From: Bromus sterilis | Lineage: Eukaryota > Streptophyta > Magnoliopsida > Poales > Poaceae | Reading direction: 5' to 3' | DNA length: 64,000 bases | Assembly: GCA_950022295.1 (NCBI GenBank) | Contig: OX465601.1 | Location: 116,083,501-116,147,500 of the forward strand | In this document: piece by piece, positions 36,720 through 50,522 of the stretch | How the letters are laid out: every line of letters begins with the position of its first letter | Position numbering within the stretch: position 1 is the first letter of the stretch | Made by a program: the position numbers and the translations under genes | The notes under the pieces: model-generated | What the model was told of the DNA's origin: nothing | What the model saw: the letters and a program-made list of their open reading frames with translations, nothing else | The model's database searches: none

Positions 36720-38064
36720 GCATGAAAAATAGCAAATGAAGTCAGAAAGGGTTGAAATTTTAGTATGTGGCTTTGAATGCTGCATGTTGGATGCAAAAAA
36801 AGTCTTGAGTTGAAATAACTTTAGAAAAATGAAATGCCTTTGAAACACATGTGTTTTCGTATGAAACCCTCGTACTTTGAATAAGATGGTCCAGTTTGCA
36901 CACGAAGTGCATCCAGTTTTTACCGTAATCCTCTCAACTTTTGCACACATGCTATGATGATGATACCATGCCAAGTTTCAACCTTTTCTGAGTTCAGTTT
37001 TAGTGCTTTCCAATTACAGGGTCATTTAGCTCAAAATAAATTATTAAATGCATGAAAAATAGCAAATGAAGTCAGAAAGGGTTGAAATTTTAGTATGTGG
37101 CCTTGAATGCTGCATGTTGGATTCAAAAAATGTCTTGAGTTGAAATAAGTTTAGAAAAATGAAATGCCTTCGAAACACATGTGTTTTCGTCTAAAACCCT
37201 CGTACTTTAAAAAAGATGGTCCAGTTTGTACACGAAGTGCATCCATTTTTTGCCGTAATCCTCTCAACTTTTGCACACATACTATGTGGGTCAAATGATG
37301 ATACCATGCCAAGTTTCAACCTTTTCTGAGTTTAGTTTTAGTGCTTTCCAATTACAGGGTCATTTAGCTCAAAATAAATCATTAAATGCTTGAAAAATAT
37401 CAAATCAAGTCAGAAAGGGTTGAAATTTTAGTATGTGGATTTGAATGCTGCATGTTGGATGCAAAAAAAGTCTTCAGTTGAAATAAGTTTAGAAATATGA
37501 AATGCCTTTGAAATACATGTGTTTTCGTCTGAAACCCTCGTACTTTGAAAGAGATGGTCCAGTTTGTACACGAAGTGCATCCAGTTTTTGCCGTAATCCT
37601 CTCAACTTTTGCACACATGCTATGTGGGTCAAATGATGATACCATGCCAAGTTTTAATCTTTTCTGAGTTCAGTTTTAGTGCTTTCCAATTACAGGGTCA
37701 TTTAGCTCAAAATAAATCATTAAATGCATGAAAAATAGCAAATGAAGTCAGAAAGGGTTGAAATTTTAGTATGTGGCTTTGAATGCTGCATGTTGGATGC
37801 AAAAAAAGTCTTCAGTTGAAATAAGCTTAGAAAAATGAAATTCCTTTGAAACACATGTATTTACGTATGAAAGCCTCGTACTTTGAAAGAGATGGTCCAG
37901 TTTGTACACGAAGTGCATCCAGTTTTTCCCGTAATCCTCTCAACTTTTTCACACATGCTATGTGTGTCAAATGATGGTACCATGCCAAGTTTCAACCTTT
38001 TTCTGAGTTCAGTTTTAGTGCTTTCCAATTACAGGGTCATTTAGCTCAAAATAAATCATTAAAT
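36720..38064. repeat. Full a-b-c-d unit (1345 bp)
   Basis: a 36720-37049, b 37050-37387, c 37388-37725, d 37726-38064. The d monomer has one additional T (CCTTTTTCTGAG near 38000). It closely matches 32350-33693, including CTTCGAAACAC and GTCTAAAACCC in b and AATGCTTGAAA in c. Confidence 0.86.
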
Positions 38065-39408
38065 GCATGAAAAATAGCAAATGATGTCAGAAAGGGTTGA
38101 AATTTTAGTATGTGGCGTTGAATGCTGCATGTTGGATGCAAAAAAAGTCTTGAGTTGAAATAAGTTTAGAAAAATGAAATGCCTTTGAAACACATGTGTT
38201 TTCGTATGAAACCCTCGTACTTTGAATAAGATGGTCCAGTTTGCACACGAAGTGCATCCATTTTTTTCCGTAATCCTCTCAACTTTTGCACACATGCTAT
38301 GTGGGTCAAATGATGATACCATGCCAAGTTTCAACCTTTTCTGAGTTTAGTTTTAGTGCTTTCCAATTACAGGGTCATTTAGCTCAAAATAAATCATTAA
38401 ATGCATGAAAAATATCAAATGAAGTCAGAAAGGGTTGAAATTTTAGTATGTGGATTTGAATGATGCATGTTGGATGCAAAAAAATTCTTGAGTTGAAATA
38501 AGTTTAGAAAAATGAAATGCCTTTGAAACACATGTGTTTTCGTCTGAAACCCTCGTACTTTGAAAGAGATGGTCCAGTTTGCACACGAAGTGCATCCAGT
38601 TTTTACCGTAATCCTCTCAACTTTTGCACACATGCTATGATGATGATACCATGCCAAGTTTCAACCTTTTCTGAGTTCAGTTTTAGTGCTTTCCAATTAC
38701 AGGGTCATTTAGCACAAAATAAATCATTAAATGCATGAAAAATAGCAAATGAAGTCAGAAAGGGTTGAAATTTTAGTATGTGGCTTTGAATGCTGCATGT
38801 TGGATTCAACAAATGTCTTGAGTTTAAATAAGTTTAGAAAAATGAAATGCCTTTGAAACACATGTGTTTTCGTATGAAACCCTCGTACTTTGAAAGAGAT
38901 GGTCCAGTTTGTACACGAAGTGCATCCATTTTTTGCCGTAATCCTCTCAACTTTTGCACACATGCTATGTGGGTCAAATGATGATACCATGCCAAGTTTC
39001 AACCTTTTCTGAGTTTAGTTTTAGTGCTTTCCAATTACAGGGTCATTTAGCTCAAAATAAATCATTAAATGCATGAAAAATATCAAATGAAGTCAGAAAG
39101 GGTTGAAATTTTAGTATGTGGATTTGAATGTTGCATGTTGGATGCAAAAAAAGTCTTGAGTTGAAATAAGTTTAGAAAAATGAAATGCCTTTGAAACACA
39201 TGTGTTTTCGTCTGAAACCCTCGTACTTTGAAAGAGATGGTCCAGTTTGTACACGAAGTGCATCCAGTTTTTGCCGTAATCCTCTCAACTTTTGCACACA
39301 TGCTATGTGGGTCAAATGATGATACCATGCCAAGTTTTAACCTTTTCTGAGTTCAGTTTTAGTGCTTTCCAATTACAGGGTCATTTAGCTCAAAATAAAT
39401 CATTAAAT
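38065..39408. repeat. Irregular unit a' - c/a - b - c
   Basis: a' 38065-38402; 38403-38732 is a c/a hybrid of 330 bp that begins AAATATC with GTGGATTTG and ends with TTTGCACACG, TTACCG and the 8-bp deletion; b 38733-39070; c 39071-39408. The c/a monomer is a third class of recombinant, joining c to the a that should come two monomers later. Confidence 0.84.
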
Positions 39409-41090
39409 GCATGAAAAATAGCAAATGAAGTCAGAAAGGGTTGAATATTAAATATGTGGCTTTGAATGCTGCATGTTGGATGCAAAAAAAGTCTTGAGTT
39501 GAAATAAGTTTAGAAAAATGAAATTCCTTTGAAACACATGTATTTACGTATGAAACCCTCGTACTTTGAAAGAGATGGTCCAGTTTGTACACGAAGTGCA
39601 TCCAGTTTTTGCCGTAATCCTCTCAACTTTTGCACACATGCTATGTGTGTCAAATGATGGTACCATGCCAAGTTTCAACCTTTTCTGAGTTCAGTTTTAG
39701 TGCTTTCCAATTACAGGGTCATTTAGCTCAAAATAAATCATTAAATGCATGAAAAATAGCAAATGAAGTCAGAAAGGGTTGAAATTTTAGTATGTGGCTT
39801 TGAATGCTGCATGTTGGATGCAAAAAAAGTCTTGAGTTGAAATAACTTTAGAAAAATGAAATGCCTTTGAAACACATGTGTTTTCGTATGAAACCCTCGT
39901 ACTTTGAATAAGATGGTCCAGTTTGCACACGAAGTGCATCCATTTTTTGCCGTAATCCTCTCAACTTTTGCACACATGCTATGTGGGTCAAATGATGATA
40001 CCATGCCAAGTTTCAACCTTTTCTGTGTTTAGTTTTTGTGCTTTCCAATTACAGGGTCATTTAGCTCAAAATAAATCATTAAATGCATGAAAAATATCAA
40101 ATGAAGTCAGAAAGGGTTGAAATTTTAGTATGTGGATTTGAATGCTGCATGTTGGATGCAAAAAAAGTCTTGAGTTGAAATAAGTTTAGAAAAATGAAAT
40201 GCCTTTGAAACACATGTGTTTTCGTTTGAAACCCTCGTACTTTGAAAGAGATGGTCCAGTTTGTACACGAAGTGCATCCAGTTTTTGCCGTAATCCTCTC
40301 AACTTTTGCAAACATTCTATGTGGGTCAAATGATGATACCATGCCAAGTTTTAACCTTTTCTGAGTTCAGTTTTAGTGCTTTCCAATTACAGGGTCATTT
40401 AGCTCAAAATAAATCATTAAATGCATGAAAAATAGCAAATGAAGTCAGAAAGGGTTGAAATTTTAGTATGTGGCTTTGAATGCTGCATGTTGGATGCAAT
40501 AAAAGTCTTGAGTTGAAATAAGTTTAGAAAAATGAAATTCCTTTGAAACACATGTATTTACGTATGAAACCCTCGTACTTTGAAAGGGATGGTCCAGGTT
40601 GTACACGAAGTGCATCCATTTTTTGCCGTAATCCTCTCAACTTTTGCACACATGCTATGTGTGTCAAATGATGGTACCATGCCAAGTTTCAACCTTTTCT
40701 GAGTTCAGTTTTAGTGCTTTCCAATTACAGGGTCATTTAGCTCAAAATAAATCATTAAATGCATGAAAAATAGCAAATGAAGTCAGAAAGGGTTGAAATT
40801 TTAGTATGTGGCTTTGAATGCTACATGTTGGATGTGAAAAAAGTCTTGAGTTGAAATAAGTTTAGAAAAATGAAATGCCTTTGAAACAGATGTGTTTTCG
40901 TATGAAACCCTCGTACTTTGAATAAGATGGTCCAGTTTGCACACGAAGTGCATCCAGTTTTTACCGTAATCCTCTCAACTTTTGCACACATGCTATGATG
41001 ATGATACCATGCCAAGTTTCAACCTTTTCTGAGTTCAGTTTTAGTGCTTTCCAATTACAGGGTCATTTAGCTCAAAATAAATCATTAAAT
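39409..41090. repeat. Block P copy 1 (d a' c d a; 1682 bp)
   Basis: Five monomers, one of them type a, so 5 x 338 - 8 = 1682. P recurs at 44125-45806 and 47159-48840 at the same length. Its c monomer has the rare GCAAACATTCTATG variant in all copies. Confidence 0.87.
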
Positions 41091-42772
41091 GCATGAAAAA
41101 TAGCAAATGAAGTCAGAAAGGGTTGAAATTTTAGTATGTGGCTTTGAATGCTGCATGTTGGATTCAAAAAATGTCTTGAGTTTAAATAAGTTTAGAAAAA
41201 TGAAATGCCTTTGAAACACATGTGTTTTCGTATGAAACCCTCGTACTTTGAAAGAGATGGTCCAGTTTGTACACGAAGTGCATCCATTTTTTACCGTAAT
41301 CCTCTCAACTTTTGCACACATGCTATGTGGGTCAAATGATGATACCATGCCAAGTTTCAACCTTTTCTGAGTTTAGTTTTAGTGCTTTCCAATTACAGGG
41401 TCATTTAGCTCAAAATAAATCATTAAATGCATGAAAAATATCAAATGAAGTCAGAAAGGGTTGAAATTTTAGTATGTGGATTTGAATGCTGCATGTTGGA
41501 TGCAAAAAAAGTCTTGAGTTGAAATAAGTTTAGAAAATGAAATGCCTTTGAAACACATGTGTTTTCGTCTGAAACCCTCGTACTTTGAAAGAGATGGTCC
41601 AGTTTGTACACGAAGTGCATCCAGTTTTTGCCGTAATCCTCTCAACTTTTGCACACATGCTATGTGGGTCAAATGATGATACCATGGCAAGTTTTAACCT
41701 TTTCTGAGTTCAGTATTAGTGCTTTCCAATTATAGGGTCATTTAGCTCAAAATAAATCATTAAATGCATGAAAAATAGCAAATGAAGTCAGAAAGGGTTG
41801 AAATTTTAGTATGTGGCTTTGAATGCTGCATGTTGGATGCAAAAAAAGTCTTGAGTTGAAATAAGTTTAGAAAAATGAAATTCCTTTGAAACACATGTAT
41901 TTACGTATGAAACCCTCATACTTTGAAAGAGATGGTCCAGTTTGTACACGAAGTGCATCCAGTTTTTGTCGTAATCCTCTCAACTTTTGCACACATGCTA
42001 TGTGTGTCAAATGATGGTACCATGCCAAGTTTCAACCTTTTTCTGAGTTCAGTTTTAGTGCTTTCCAATTACAGGGTCATTTAGCTCAAAATAAATCATT
42101 AAATGCATGAAAAATAGCAAATGAAGTCAGAAAGGGTTGAAATTTTAGTATGTGGCTTTGAATGCTGCATGTTGGATGCAAAAAAAGTCTTGAGTTGAAA
42201 TAACTTTAGAAAAATGAAATGCCTTTGAAACACATGTGTTTTCGTATGAAACCCTCGTACTTTGAATAAGATGGTCCAGTTTGCACACGAAGTGCATCCA
42301 GTTTTTACCGTAATTCTCTCAACTTTTGCACACATGCTATGATGATGATAGCATGCCAAGTTTCAACCTTTTCTGAGTTCAGTTTTAGTGCTTTCCAATT
42401 ACAGGGTCATTTAGCTCAAAATAAATCATTAAATGCATGAAAAATAGCAAATGAAGTCAGAAAGGGTTGAAATTTTAGTATGTGGCTTTGAATGCTGCAT
42501 GTTGGATTCAAAAAATGTCTTGAGTTGAAATAAGTTTAGAAAAATGAAATGCCTTTGAAACAAATGTGTTTTCGTATGAAACCCTCGTACTTTGAAAGAG
42601 ATGGTCCAGTTTGTACACGAAGTGCATCCAGTTTTTGCCGTAATCCTCTCAATTTTTGCACACATGCTATGTGGGTCAAATGATGATACCATGCCAAGTT
42701 TCAACCTTTTCTGAGTTCAGTTGTAGTGCTTTCCAATTACAATGTCATTTAGCTCAAAATAAATCATTAAAT
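41091..42772. repeat. Block Q copy 1 (b c d a b; 1682 bp)
   Basis: Recurs at 48841-50522, offset 7750 bp (23 monomers minus three 8-bp deletions). The copies differ at a few sites; copy 1 has one A missing near 41535 and one T added near 42040, which cancel in length. The last monomer ends with ACAATGTCATTT. Confidence 0.87.
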
Positions 42773-45700
42773 GCATGAAAAATAGCAAATGAAGTCAGAA
42801 AGGGTTGAAATTTTAGTATGTGGCTTGGAATGCTGCATGTTGGATTCAAAAAATGTCTCGAGTTGAAATAAGTTTTGAAAAATGAAATGCCTTTGAAACA
42901 CATGTGTTTTCGTCTGAAACCCTCGTACTTTGAAAGAGATGGTCCAGTTTGTACACGAAGTGCATCCAGTTTTTGCCGTAATCCTCTCAACTTTTGCACA
43001 CATGCTATGTGGGTCAAATGATGATACCATGCCAAGTTTCAACCTTTTCTGAGTTCAGTTGTAGTGCTTTCCAATTACAGGGTCGTTTAGCTCAAAATAA
43101 ATCATTAAATGCATGAAGAATAGCAAATGAAGTCAGAAAGGGTTGAAATTTTAGTATGTGGCTTTGAATGCTGCATGTTGGATGCAAAAAAAGTCTTGAG
43201 TTGAAATAACTTTAGAAAAATGAAATGCCTTTGAAACACATGTGTTTTCGTATGAAACCCTCGTACTTTGAATAAGATGGTCCAGTTTGCACACGAAGTG
43301 CATCCATTTTTTGTCGTAATCCTCTCAACTTTTGCACACATGCTATGTGGGTCAAATGATGATACCATGCCAAGTTTCAACCTTTTCTGAGTTTAGTTTT
43401 TGTGCTTTCCAATTACAGGGTCATTTAGCTCAAAGTAAATCATTAAATGCATGAAAAATATCAAATGAAGTCAGAAAGGGTTGAAATTTTAGTATGTGGA
43501 TTTGAATGCTGCATGTTGGATGCAAAAAAAGTCTTGAGTTGAAATAAGTTTAGAAAAATGAAATGCCTTTGAAACACATGTGTTTTCGTCTGAAACCCTC
43601 GTACTTTGAAAGAGATGGTCCAGTTTGTACACGAAGTGCATCCAGTTTTTGCCGTAATCCTCTCAACTTTTGCAAACATTCTATGTGGGTCAAATGATGA
43701 TACCATGCCAAGTTTCAACCTTTTCTGAGTTCAGTTGTAGTGCTTTCCAATTACAATGTCATTTAGCTCAAAATAAATCATTAAATGCATGAAAAATAGC
43801 AAATGAAGTCAGAAAGGGTTGAAATTTTAGTATGTGGCTTGGAATGCTGCATGTTGGATTCAAAAAATGTCTGGAGTTGAAATAAGTTTTGAAAAATGAA
43901 ATGCCTTTGAAACACATGTGTTTTCGTCTGAAACCCTCGTACTTTGAAAGAGATGGTCCAGTTTGTACACGAAGTGCATCCAGTTTTTGCCGTAATCCTC
44001 TCAACTTTTGCACACATGCTATGTGGGTCAAATGATGATACCATGCCAAGTTTTAACCTTTTCTGAGTTCAGTTTTAGTGCTTTCCAATTACAGGGTCAT
44101 TTAGCTCAAAATACATCATTAAATGCATGAAAAATAGCAAATGAAGTCAGAAAGGGTTGAAATTTTAGTATGTGGCTTTGAATGCTGCATGTTGGATGCA
44201 AAAAAAGTCTTGAGTTGAAATAAGTTTAGAAAAATGAAATTCCTTTGAAACACATGTATTTACGTATGAAACCCTCGTACTTTGAAAGAGATGGTCCAGT
44301 TTGTACACGAAGTGCATCCAGTTTTTGCCGTAATCCTCTCAACTTTTGCACACATGCTATGTGTGTCAAATGATGGTACCATGCCAAGTTTCAACCTTTT
44401 CTGAGTTCAGTTTTAGTGCTTTCCAATTACAGGGTCATTTAGCTCAAAATAAATCATTAAATGCATGAAAAATAGCAAATGAAGTCAGAAAGGGTTGAAA
44501 TTTTAGTATGTGGCTTTGAATGCTGCATGTTGGATGCAAAAAAAGTCTTGAGTTGAAATAACTTTAGAAAAATGAAATGCCTTTGAAACACATGTGTTTT
44601 CGTATGAAACCCTCGTACTTTGAATAAGATGGTCCAGTTTGCAGACGAAGTGCATCCATTTTTTGCCGTAATCCTCTCAACTTTTGCACACATGCTATGT
44701 GGGTCAAATGATGATACCATGCCAAGTTTCAACCTTTTCTGAGTTTAGTTTTTGTGCTTTCCAATTACAGGGTCATTTAGCTCAAAATAAATCATTAAAT
44801 GCATGAAAAATATCAAATGAAGTCAGAAAGGGTTGAAATTTTAGTATGTGGATTTGAATGCTGCTTGTTGGATGCAAAAAAAGTCTTGAGTCGAAATAAG
44901 TTTAGAAAAATGAAATGCCTTTGAAACACATGTGTTTTCGTCTGAAACCCTCGTACTTTGAAAGAGATGGTCCAGTTTGTACACGAAGTGCATCCAGTTT
45001 TTGCCGTAATCCTCTCAACTTTTGCAAACATTCTATGTGGGTCAAATGATGATACCATGCCAAGTTTTAACCTTTTCTGAGTTCAGTTTTAGTGCTTTCC
45101 AATTACAGGGTCATTTAGCTCAAAATAAATCATTAAATGCATGAAAAATAGCAAATGAAGTCAGAAAGGGTTGAAATTTTAGTATGTGGCTTTGAATACT
45201 GCATGTTGGATGCAATAAAAGTCTTGAGTTGAAATAAGTTTAGAAAAATGAAATTTATTTGAAACACATGTATTTACGTATGAAATCCTCGTACTTTGAA
45301 AGAGATGGTCCAGTTTGTACACGAAGTGCATCCATTTTTTGCCGTAATCCTCTCAACTTTTGCACACATGCTATGTGTGTCAAATGATGGTACCATGCCA
45401 AGTTTCAACCTTTTCTGAGTTCAGTTTTAGTGCTTTCCAATTACAGGGTCATTTAGCTCAAAATAAATCATTAAATGCATGAAAAATAGCAAATGAAGTC
45501 AGAAAGGGTTGAAATTTTAGTATGTGGCTTTGAATGCTACATGTTGGATGCGAAAAAAGTCTTGAGTTGAAATAAGTTTAGAAAAATGAAATGCCTTTGA
45601 AACAGATGTGTTTTCGTATGAAACCCTCGTACTTTGAATAAGATGGTCCAGTTTGCACACGAAGTGCATCCAGTTTTTACCGTAATCCTCTCAACTTTTG

Positions 45701-45775
45701 CACACATGCTATGATGATGATACCATGCCAAGTTTCAACCTTTTCTGACTTCAGTTTTAGTGCTTTCCAATTACA
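42742..45775. repeat. 3034-bp tandem duplication, copy 1
   Basis: Nine monomers, one with the 8-bp deletion (9 x 338 - 8 = 3034). The breakpoint lies in the shared TAGTGCTTTCCAATTACA: the base after it is A at 42742 and 45776 and G at 48810. This is the P-R block pair seen with its true edges. Confidence 0.9.
42773..44124. repeat. Block R copy 1 (b2 a' c b2; 1352 bp)
   Basis: b2 is a b-like monomer with GGCTTGGAATG, GATTCAAAAAATGTC and AAGTTTTGAAAAATG. R recurs at 45807-47158. The exact length 4 x 338 shows no net indel. Confidence 0.87.
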
Positions 45776-45806
45776 ATGTCATTTAGCTCAAAATAAATCA
45801 TTAAAT
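44125..45806. repeat. Block P copy 2 (1682 bp)
   Basis: Same d a' c d a order as 39409-41090. Its a' has TTTGCAGACG, shared with copy 3 but not copy 1, so copies 2 and 3 are the closer pair. Confidence 0.87.
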
Positions 45807-48800
45807 GCATGAAAAATAGCAAATGAAGTCAGAAAGGGTTGAAATTTTAGTATGTGGCTTGGAATGCTGCATGTTGGATTCAAAAAATGTCTCGAGTTCA
45901 AATAAGTTTTGAAAAATGAAATGCCTTTGAAACACATGTGTTTTCGTCTGAAACCCTCGTACTTTGAAAGAGATGGTCCAGTTTGTACACGAAGTGCATC
46001 CAGTTTTTGCCGTAATCCTCTCAACTTTTGCACACATGCTATGTGGGTCAAATGATGATACCATGCCAAGTTTCAACCTTTTCTGAGTTCAGTTGTAGTG
46101 CTTTCCAATTACAGGGTCGTTTAGCTCAAAATAAATCATTAAATGCATGAAGAATAGCAAATGAAGTCAGAAAGGGTTGAAATTTTAGTATGTGGCTTTG
46201 AATGCTGCATGTTGGATGCAAAAAAAGTCTTGAGTTGAAATAACTTTAGAAAAATGAAATGCCTTTGAAACACATGTGTTTTCGTATGAAACCCTCGTAC
46301 TTTGAATAAGATGGTCCAGTTTGCACACGAAGTGCATCCATTTTTTGTCGTAATCCTCTCAACTTTTGCACACATGCTATGTGGGTCAAATGATGATACC
46401 ATGCCAAGTTTCAACCTTTTCTGAGTTTAGTTTTTGTGCTTTCCAATTACAGGGTCATTTAGCTCAAAGTAAATCATTAAATGCATGAAAAATATCAAAT
46501 GAAGTCAGAAAGGGTTGAAATTTTAGTATGTGGATTTGAATGCTGCATGTTGGATGCAAAAAAAGTCTTGAGTTGAAATAAGTTTAGAAAAATGAAATGC
46601 CTTTGAAACACATGTGTTTTCGTCTGAAACCCTCGTACTTTGAAAGAGATGGTCCAGTTTGTACACGAAGTGCATCCAGTTTTTGCCGTAATCCTCTCAA
46701 CTTTTGCAAACATTCTATGTGGGTCAAATGATGATACCATGCCAAGTTTCAACCTTTTCTGAGTTCAGTTGTAGTGCTTTCCAATTACAATGTCATTTAG
46801 CTCAAAATAAATCATTAAATGCATGAAAAATAGCAAATGAAGTCAGAAAGGGTTGAAATTTTAGTATGTGGCTTGGAATGCTGCATGTTGGATTCAAAAA
46901 ATGTCTGGAGTTGAAATAAGTTTTGAAAAATGAAATGCCTTTGAAACACATGTGTTTTCGTCTGAAACCCTCGTACTTTGAAAGAGATGGTCCAGTTTGT
47001 ACACGAAGTGCATCCAGTTTTTGCCGTAATCCTCTCAACTTTTGCACACATGCTATGTGGGTCAAATGATGATACCATGCCAAGTTTTAACCTTTTCTGA
47101 GTTCAGTTTTAGTGCTTTCCAATTACAGGGTCATTTAGCTCAAAATACATCATTAAATGCATGAAAAATAGCAAATGAAGTCAGAAAGGGTTGAAATTTT
47201 AGTATGTGGCTTTGAATTCTGCATGTTGGATGCAAAAAAAGTCTTGAGTTGAAATAAGTTTAGAAAAATGAAATTCCTTTGAAACACATGTATTTACGTA
47301 TGAAACCCTCGTACTTTGAAAGAGATGGTCCAGTTTGTACACGAAGTGCATCCAGTTTTTGCCGTAATCCTCTCAACTTTTGCACACATGCTATGTGTGT
47401 CAAATGATGGTACCATGCCAAGTTTCAACCTTTTCTGAGTTCAGTTTTAGTGCTTTCCAATTACAGGGTCATTTAGCTCAAAATAAATCATTAAATGCAT
47501 GAAAAATAGCAAATGAAGTCAGAAAGGGTTGAAATTTTAGTATGTGGCTTTGAATGCTGCATGTTGGATGCAAAAAAAGTCTTGAGTTGAAATAACTTTA
47601 GAAAAATGAAATGCCTTTGAAACACATGTGTTTTCGTATGAAACCCTCGTACTTTGAATAAGATGGTCCAGTTTGCAGACGAAGTGCATCCATTTTTTGC
47701 CGTAATCCTCTCAACTTTTGCACACATGCTATGTGGGTCAAATGATGATACCATGCCAAGTTTCAACCTTTTCTGAGTTTAGTTTTTGTGCTTTCCAATT
47801 ACAGGGTCATTTAGCTCAAAATAAATCATTAAATGCATGAAAAATATCAAATGAAGTCAGAAAGGGTTGAAATTTTAGTATGTGGATTTGAATGCTGCTT
47901 GTTGGATGCAAAAAAAGTCTTGAGTTGAAATAAGTTTAGAGAAATGAAATGCCTTTGAAACACATGTGTTTTCGTCTGAAACCCTCGTACTTTGAAAGAG
48001 ATGGTCCAGTTTGTACACGAAGTGCATCCAGTTTTTGCCGTAATCCTCTCAACTTTTGCAAACATTCTATGTGGGTCAAATGATGATACCATGCCAAGTT
48101 TTAACCTTTTCTGAGTTCAGTTTTAGTGCTTTCCAATTACAGGGTCATTTAGCTCAAAATAAATCATTAAATGCATGAAAAATAGCAAATGAAGTCAGAA
48201 AGGGTTGAAATTTTAGTATGTGGCTTTGAATACTGCATGTTGGATGCAATAAAAGTCTTGAGTTGAAATAAGTTTAGAAAAATGAAATTTATTTGAAACA
48301 CATGTATTTACGTATGAAATCCTCGTACTTTGAAAGAGATGGTCCAGTTTGTACACGAAGTGCATCCATTTTTTGCCGTAATCCTCTCAACTTTTGCACA
48401 CATGCTATGTGTGTCAAATGATGGTACCATGCCAAGTTTCAACCTTTTCTGAGTTCAGTTTTAGTGCTTTCCAATTACAGGGTCATTTAGCTCAAAATAA
48501 ATCATTAAATGCATGAAAAATAGCAAATGAAGTCAGAAAGGGTTGAAATTTTAGTATGTGGCTTTGAATGCTACATGTTGGATGCGAAAAAAGTCTTGAG
48601 TTGAAATAAGTTTAGAAAAATGAAATGCCTTTGAAACAGATGTGTTTTCGTATGAAACCCTCGTACTTTGAATAAGATGGTCCAGTTTGCACACGAAGTG
48701 CATCCAGTTTTTACCGTAATCCTCTCAACTTTTGCACACATGCTATGATGATGATACCATGCCAAGTTTCAACCTTTTCTGACTTCAGTTTTAGTGCTTT

Positions 48801-48809
48801 CCAATTACA
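45776..48809. repeat. 3034-bp tandem duplication, copy 2
   Basis: Abuts copy 1 directly with constant offset across all nine monomers and only a handful of single-base differences by eye (for example CTCGAGTTCAAAT near 45892 for CTCGAGTTGAAAT). It appears to be one of the youngest large events in the window. Confidence 0.9.
45807..47158. repeat. Block R copy 2 (1352 bp)
   Basis: Offset 3034 bp from copy 1 and almost identical, including the GCATGAAGAATAGC variant in a' and AAAATACATC at its right edge. Confidence 0.87.
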
Positions 48810-48840
48810 GGGTCATTTAGCTCAAAATAAATCATTAAAT
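47159..48840. repeat. Block P copy 3 (1682 bp)
   Basis: Offset 3034 bp from copy 2, sharing TTTGCAGACG, AATACTGCATG and GAAATTTATTTG. Its right end has ACAGGGTC where copy 2 has ACAATGTC, which fixes the breakpoint of the 3034-bp duplication at 48809/48810. Confidence 0.87.
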
Positions 48841-50522
48841 GCATGAAAAATAGCAAATGAAGTCAGAAAGGGTTGAAATTTTAGTATGTGGCTTTGAATG
48901 CTGCATGTTGGATTCAAAAAATGTCTTGAGTTTAAATAAGTTTAGAAAAATGAAATGCCTTTGAAACACATGTGTTTTCGTATGAAACCCTCGTACTTTG
49001 AAAGAGATGGTCCAGTTTGTACACGAAGTGCATCCATTTTTTACCGTAATCCTCTCAACTTTTTCACACATGCTATGTGGGTCAAATGATGATACCATGC
49101 CAAGTTTCAACCTTTTCTGAGTTTAGTTTTAGTGCTTTCCAATTACAGGGTCATTTAGCTCAAAATAAATCATTAAATGCATGAAAAATATCAAATGAAG
49201 TCAGAAAGGGTTGAAATTTTAGTATGTGGATTTGAATGCTGCATGTTGGATGCAAAAAAAGTCTTGAGTTGAAATAAGTTTAGAAAAATGAAATGCCTTT
49301 GAAACACATGTGTTTTCGTCTCAAACCCTCGTACTTTGAAAGAGATGGTCCAGTTTGTACACGAAGTGCATCCAGTTTTTGCCGTAATCCTCTCAACTTT
49401 TGCACACATGCTATGTGGGTCAAATGATGATACCATGCCAAGTTTTAACCTTTTCTGAGTTCAGTATTAGTGCTTTCCAATTACAGGGTCATTTAGCTCA
49501 AAATAAATCATTAAATGCATGAAAAATAGCAAATGAAGTCAGAAAGGGTTGAAATTTTAGTATGTGGCTTTGAATGCTGCATGTTGGATGCAAAAAAAGT
49601 CTTGAGTTGAAATAAGTTTAGAAAAATGAAATTCCTTTGAAACACATGTATTTACGTATGAAACCCTCGTACTTTGAAAGAGATGGTCCAGTTTGTACAC
49701 GAAGTGCATCCAGTTTTTGCCGTAATCCTCTCAACTTTTGCACACATGCTATGTGTGTCAAATGATGGTACCATGCCAAGTTTCAACCTTTTCTGAGTTC
49801 AGTTTTAGTGCTTTCCAATTACAGGGTCATTTAGCTCAAAATAAATCATTAAATGCATGAAAAATAGCAAATGAAGTCAGAAAGGGTTGAAATTTTAGTA
49901 TGTGGCTTTGAATGCTGCATGTTGGATGCAAAAAAAGTCTTGAGTTGAAATAACTTTAGAAAAATGAAATGCCTTTGAAACACATGTGTTTTCGTATGAA
50001 ACCCTCGTACTTTGAATAAGATGGTCCAGTTTGCACACGAAGTGCATCCAGTTTTTACCGTAATCCTCTCAACTTTTGCACACATGCTATGATGATGATA
50101 CCATGCCAAGTTTCAACCTTTTCTGAGTTCAGTTTTAGTGCTTTCCAATTACAGGGTCATTTAGCTCAAAATAAATCATTAAATGCATGAAAAATAGCAA
50201 ATGAAGTCAGAAAGGGTTGAAATTTTAGTATGTGGCTTTGAATGCTGCATGTTGGATTCAAAAAATGTCTTGAGTTGAAATAAGTTTAGAAAAATGAAAT
50301 GCCTTTGAAACAAATGTGTTTTCGTATGAAACCCTCGTACTTTGAAAGAGATGGTCCAGTTTGTACACGAAGTGCATCCAGTTTTTGCCGTAATCCTCTC
50401 AACTTTTGCACACATGCTATGTGGGTCAAATGATGATACCATGCCAAGTTTCAACCTTTTCTGAGTTCAGTTGTAGTGCTTTCCAATTACAATGTCATTT
50501 AGCTCAAAATAAATCATTAAAT
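48841..50522. repeat. Block Q copy 2 (1682 bp)
   Basis: Matches 41091-42772 at offset 7750 and is followed by a b2 monomer (50523-50860), as Q copy 1 is followed by R. After that b2 the pattern stops. Confidence 0.87.
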
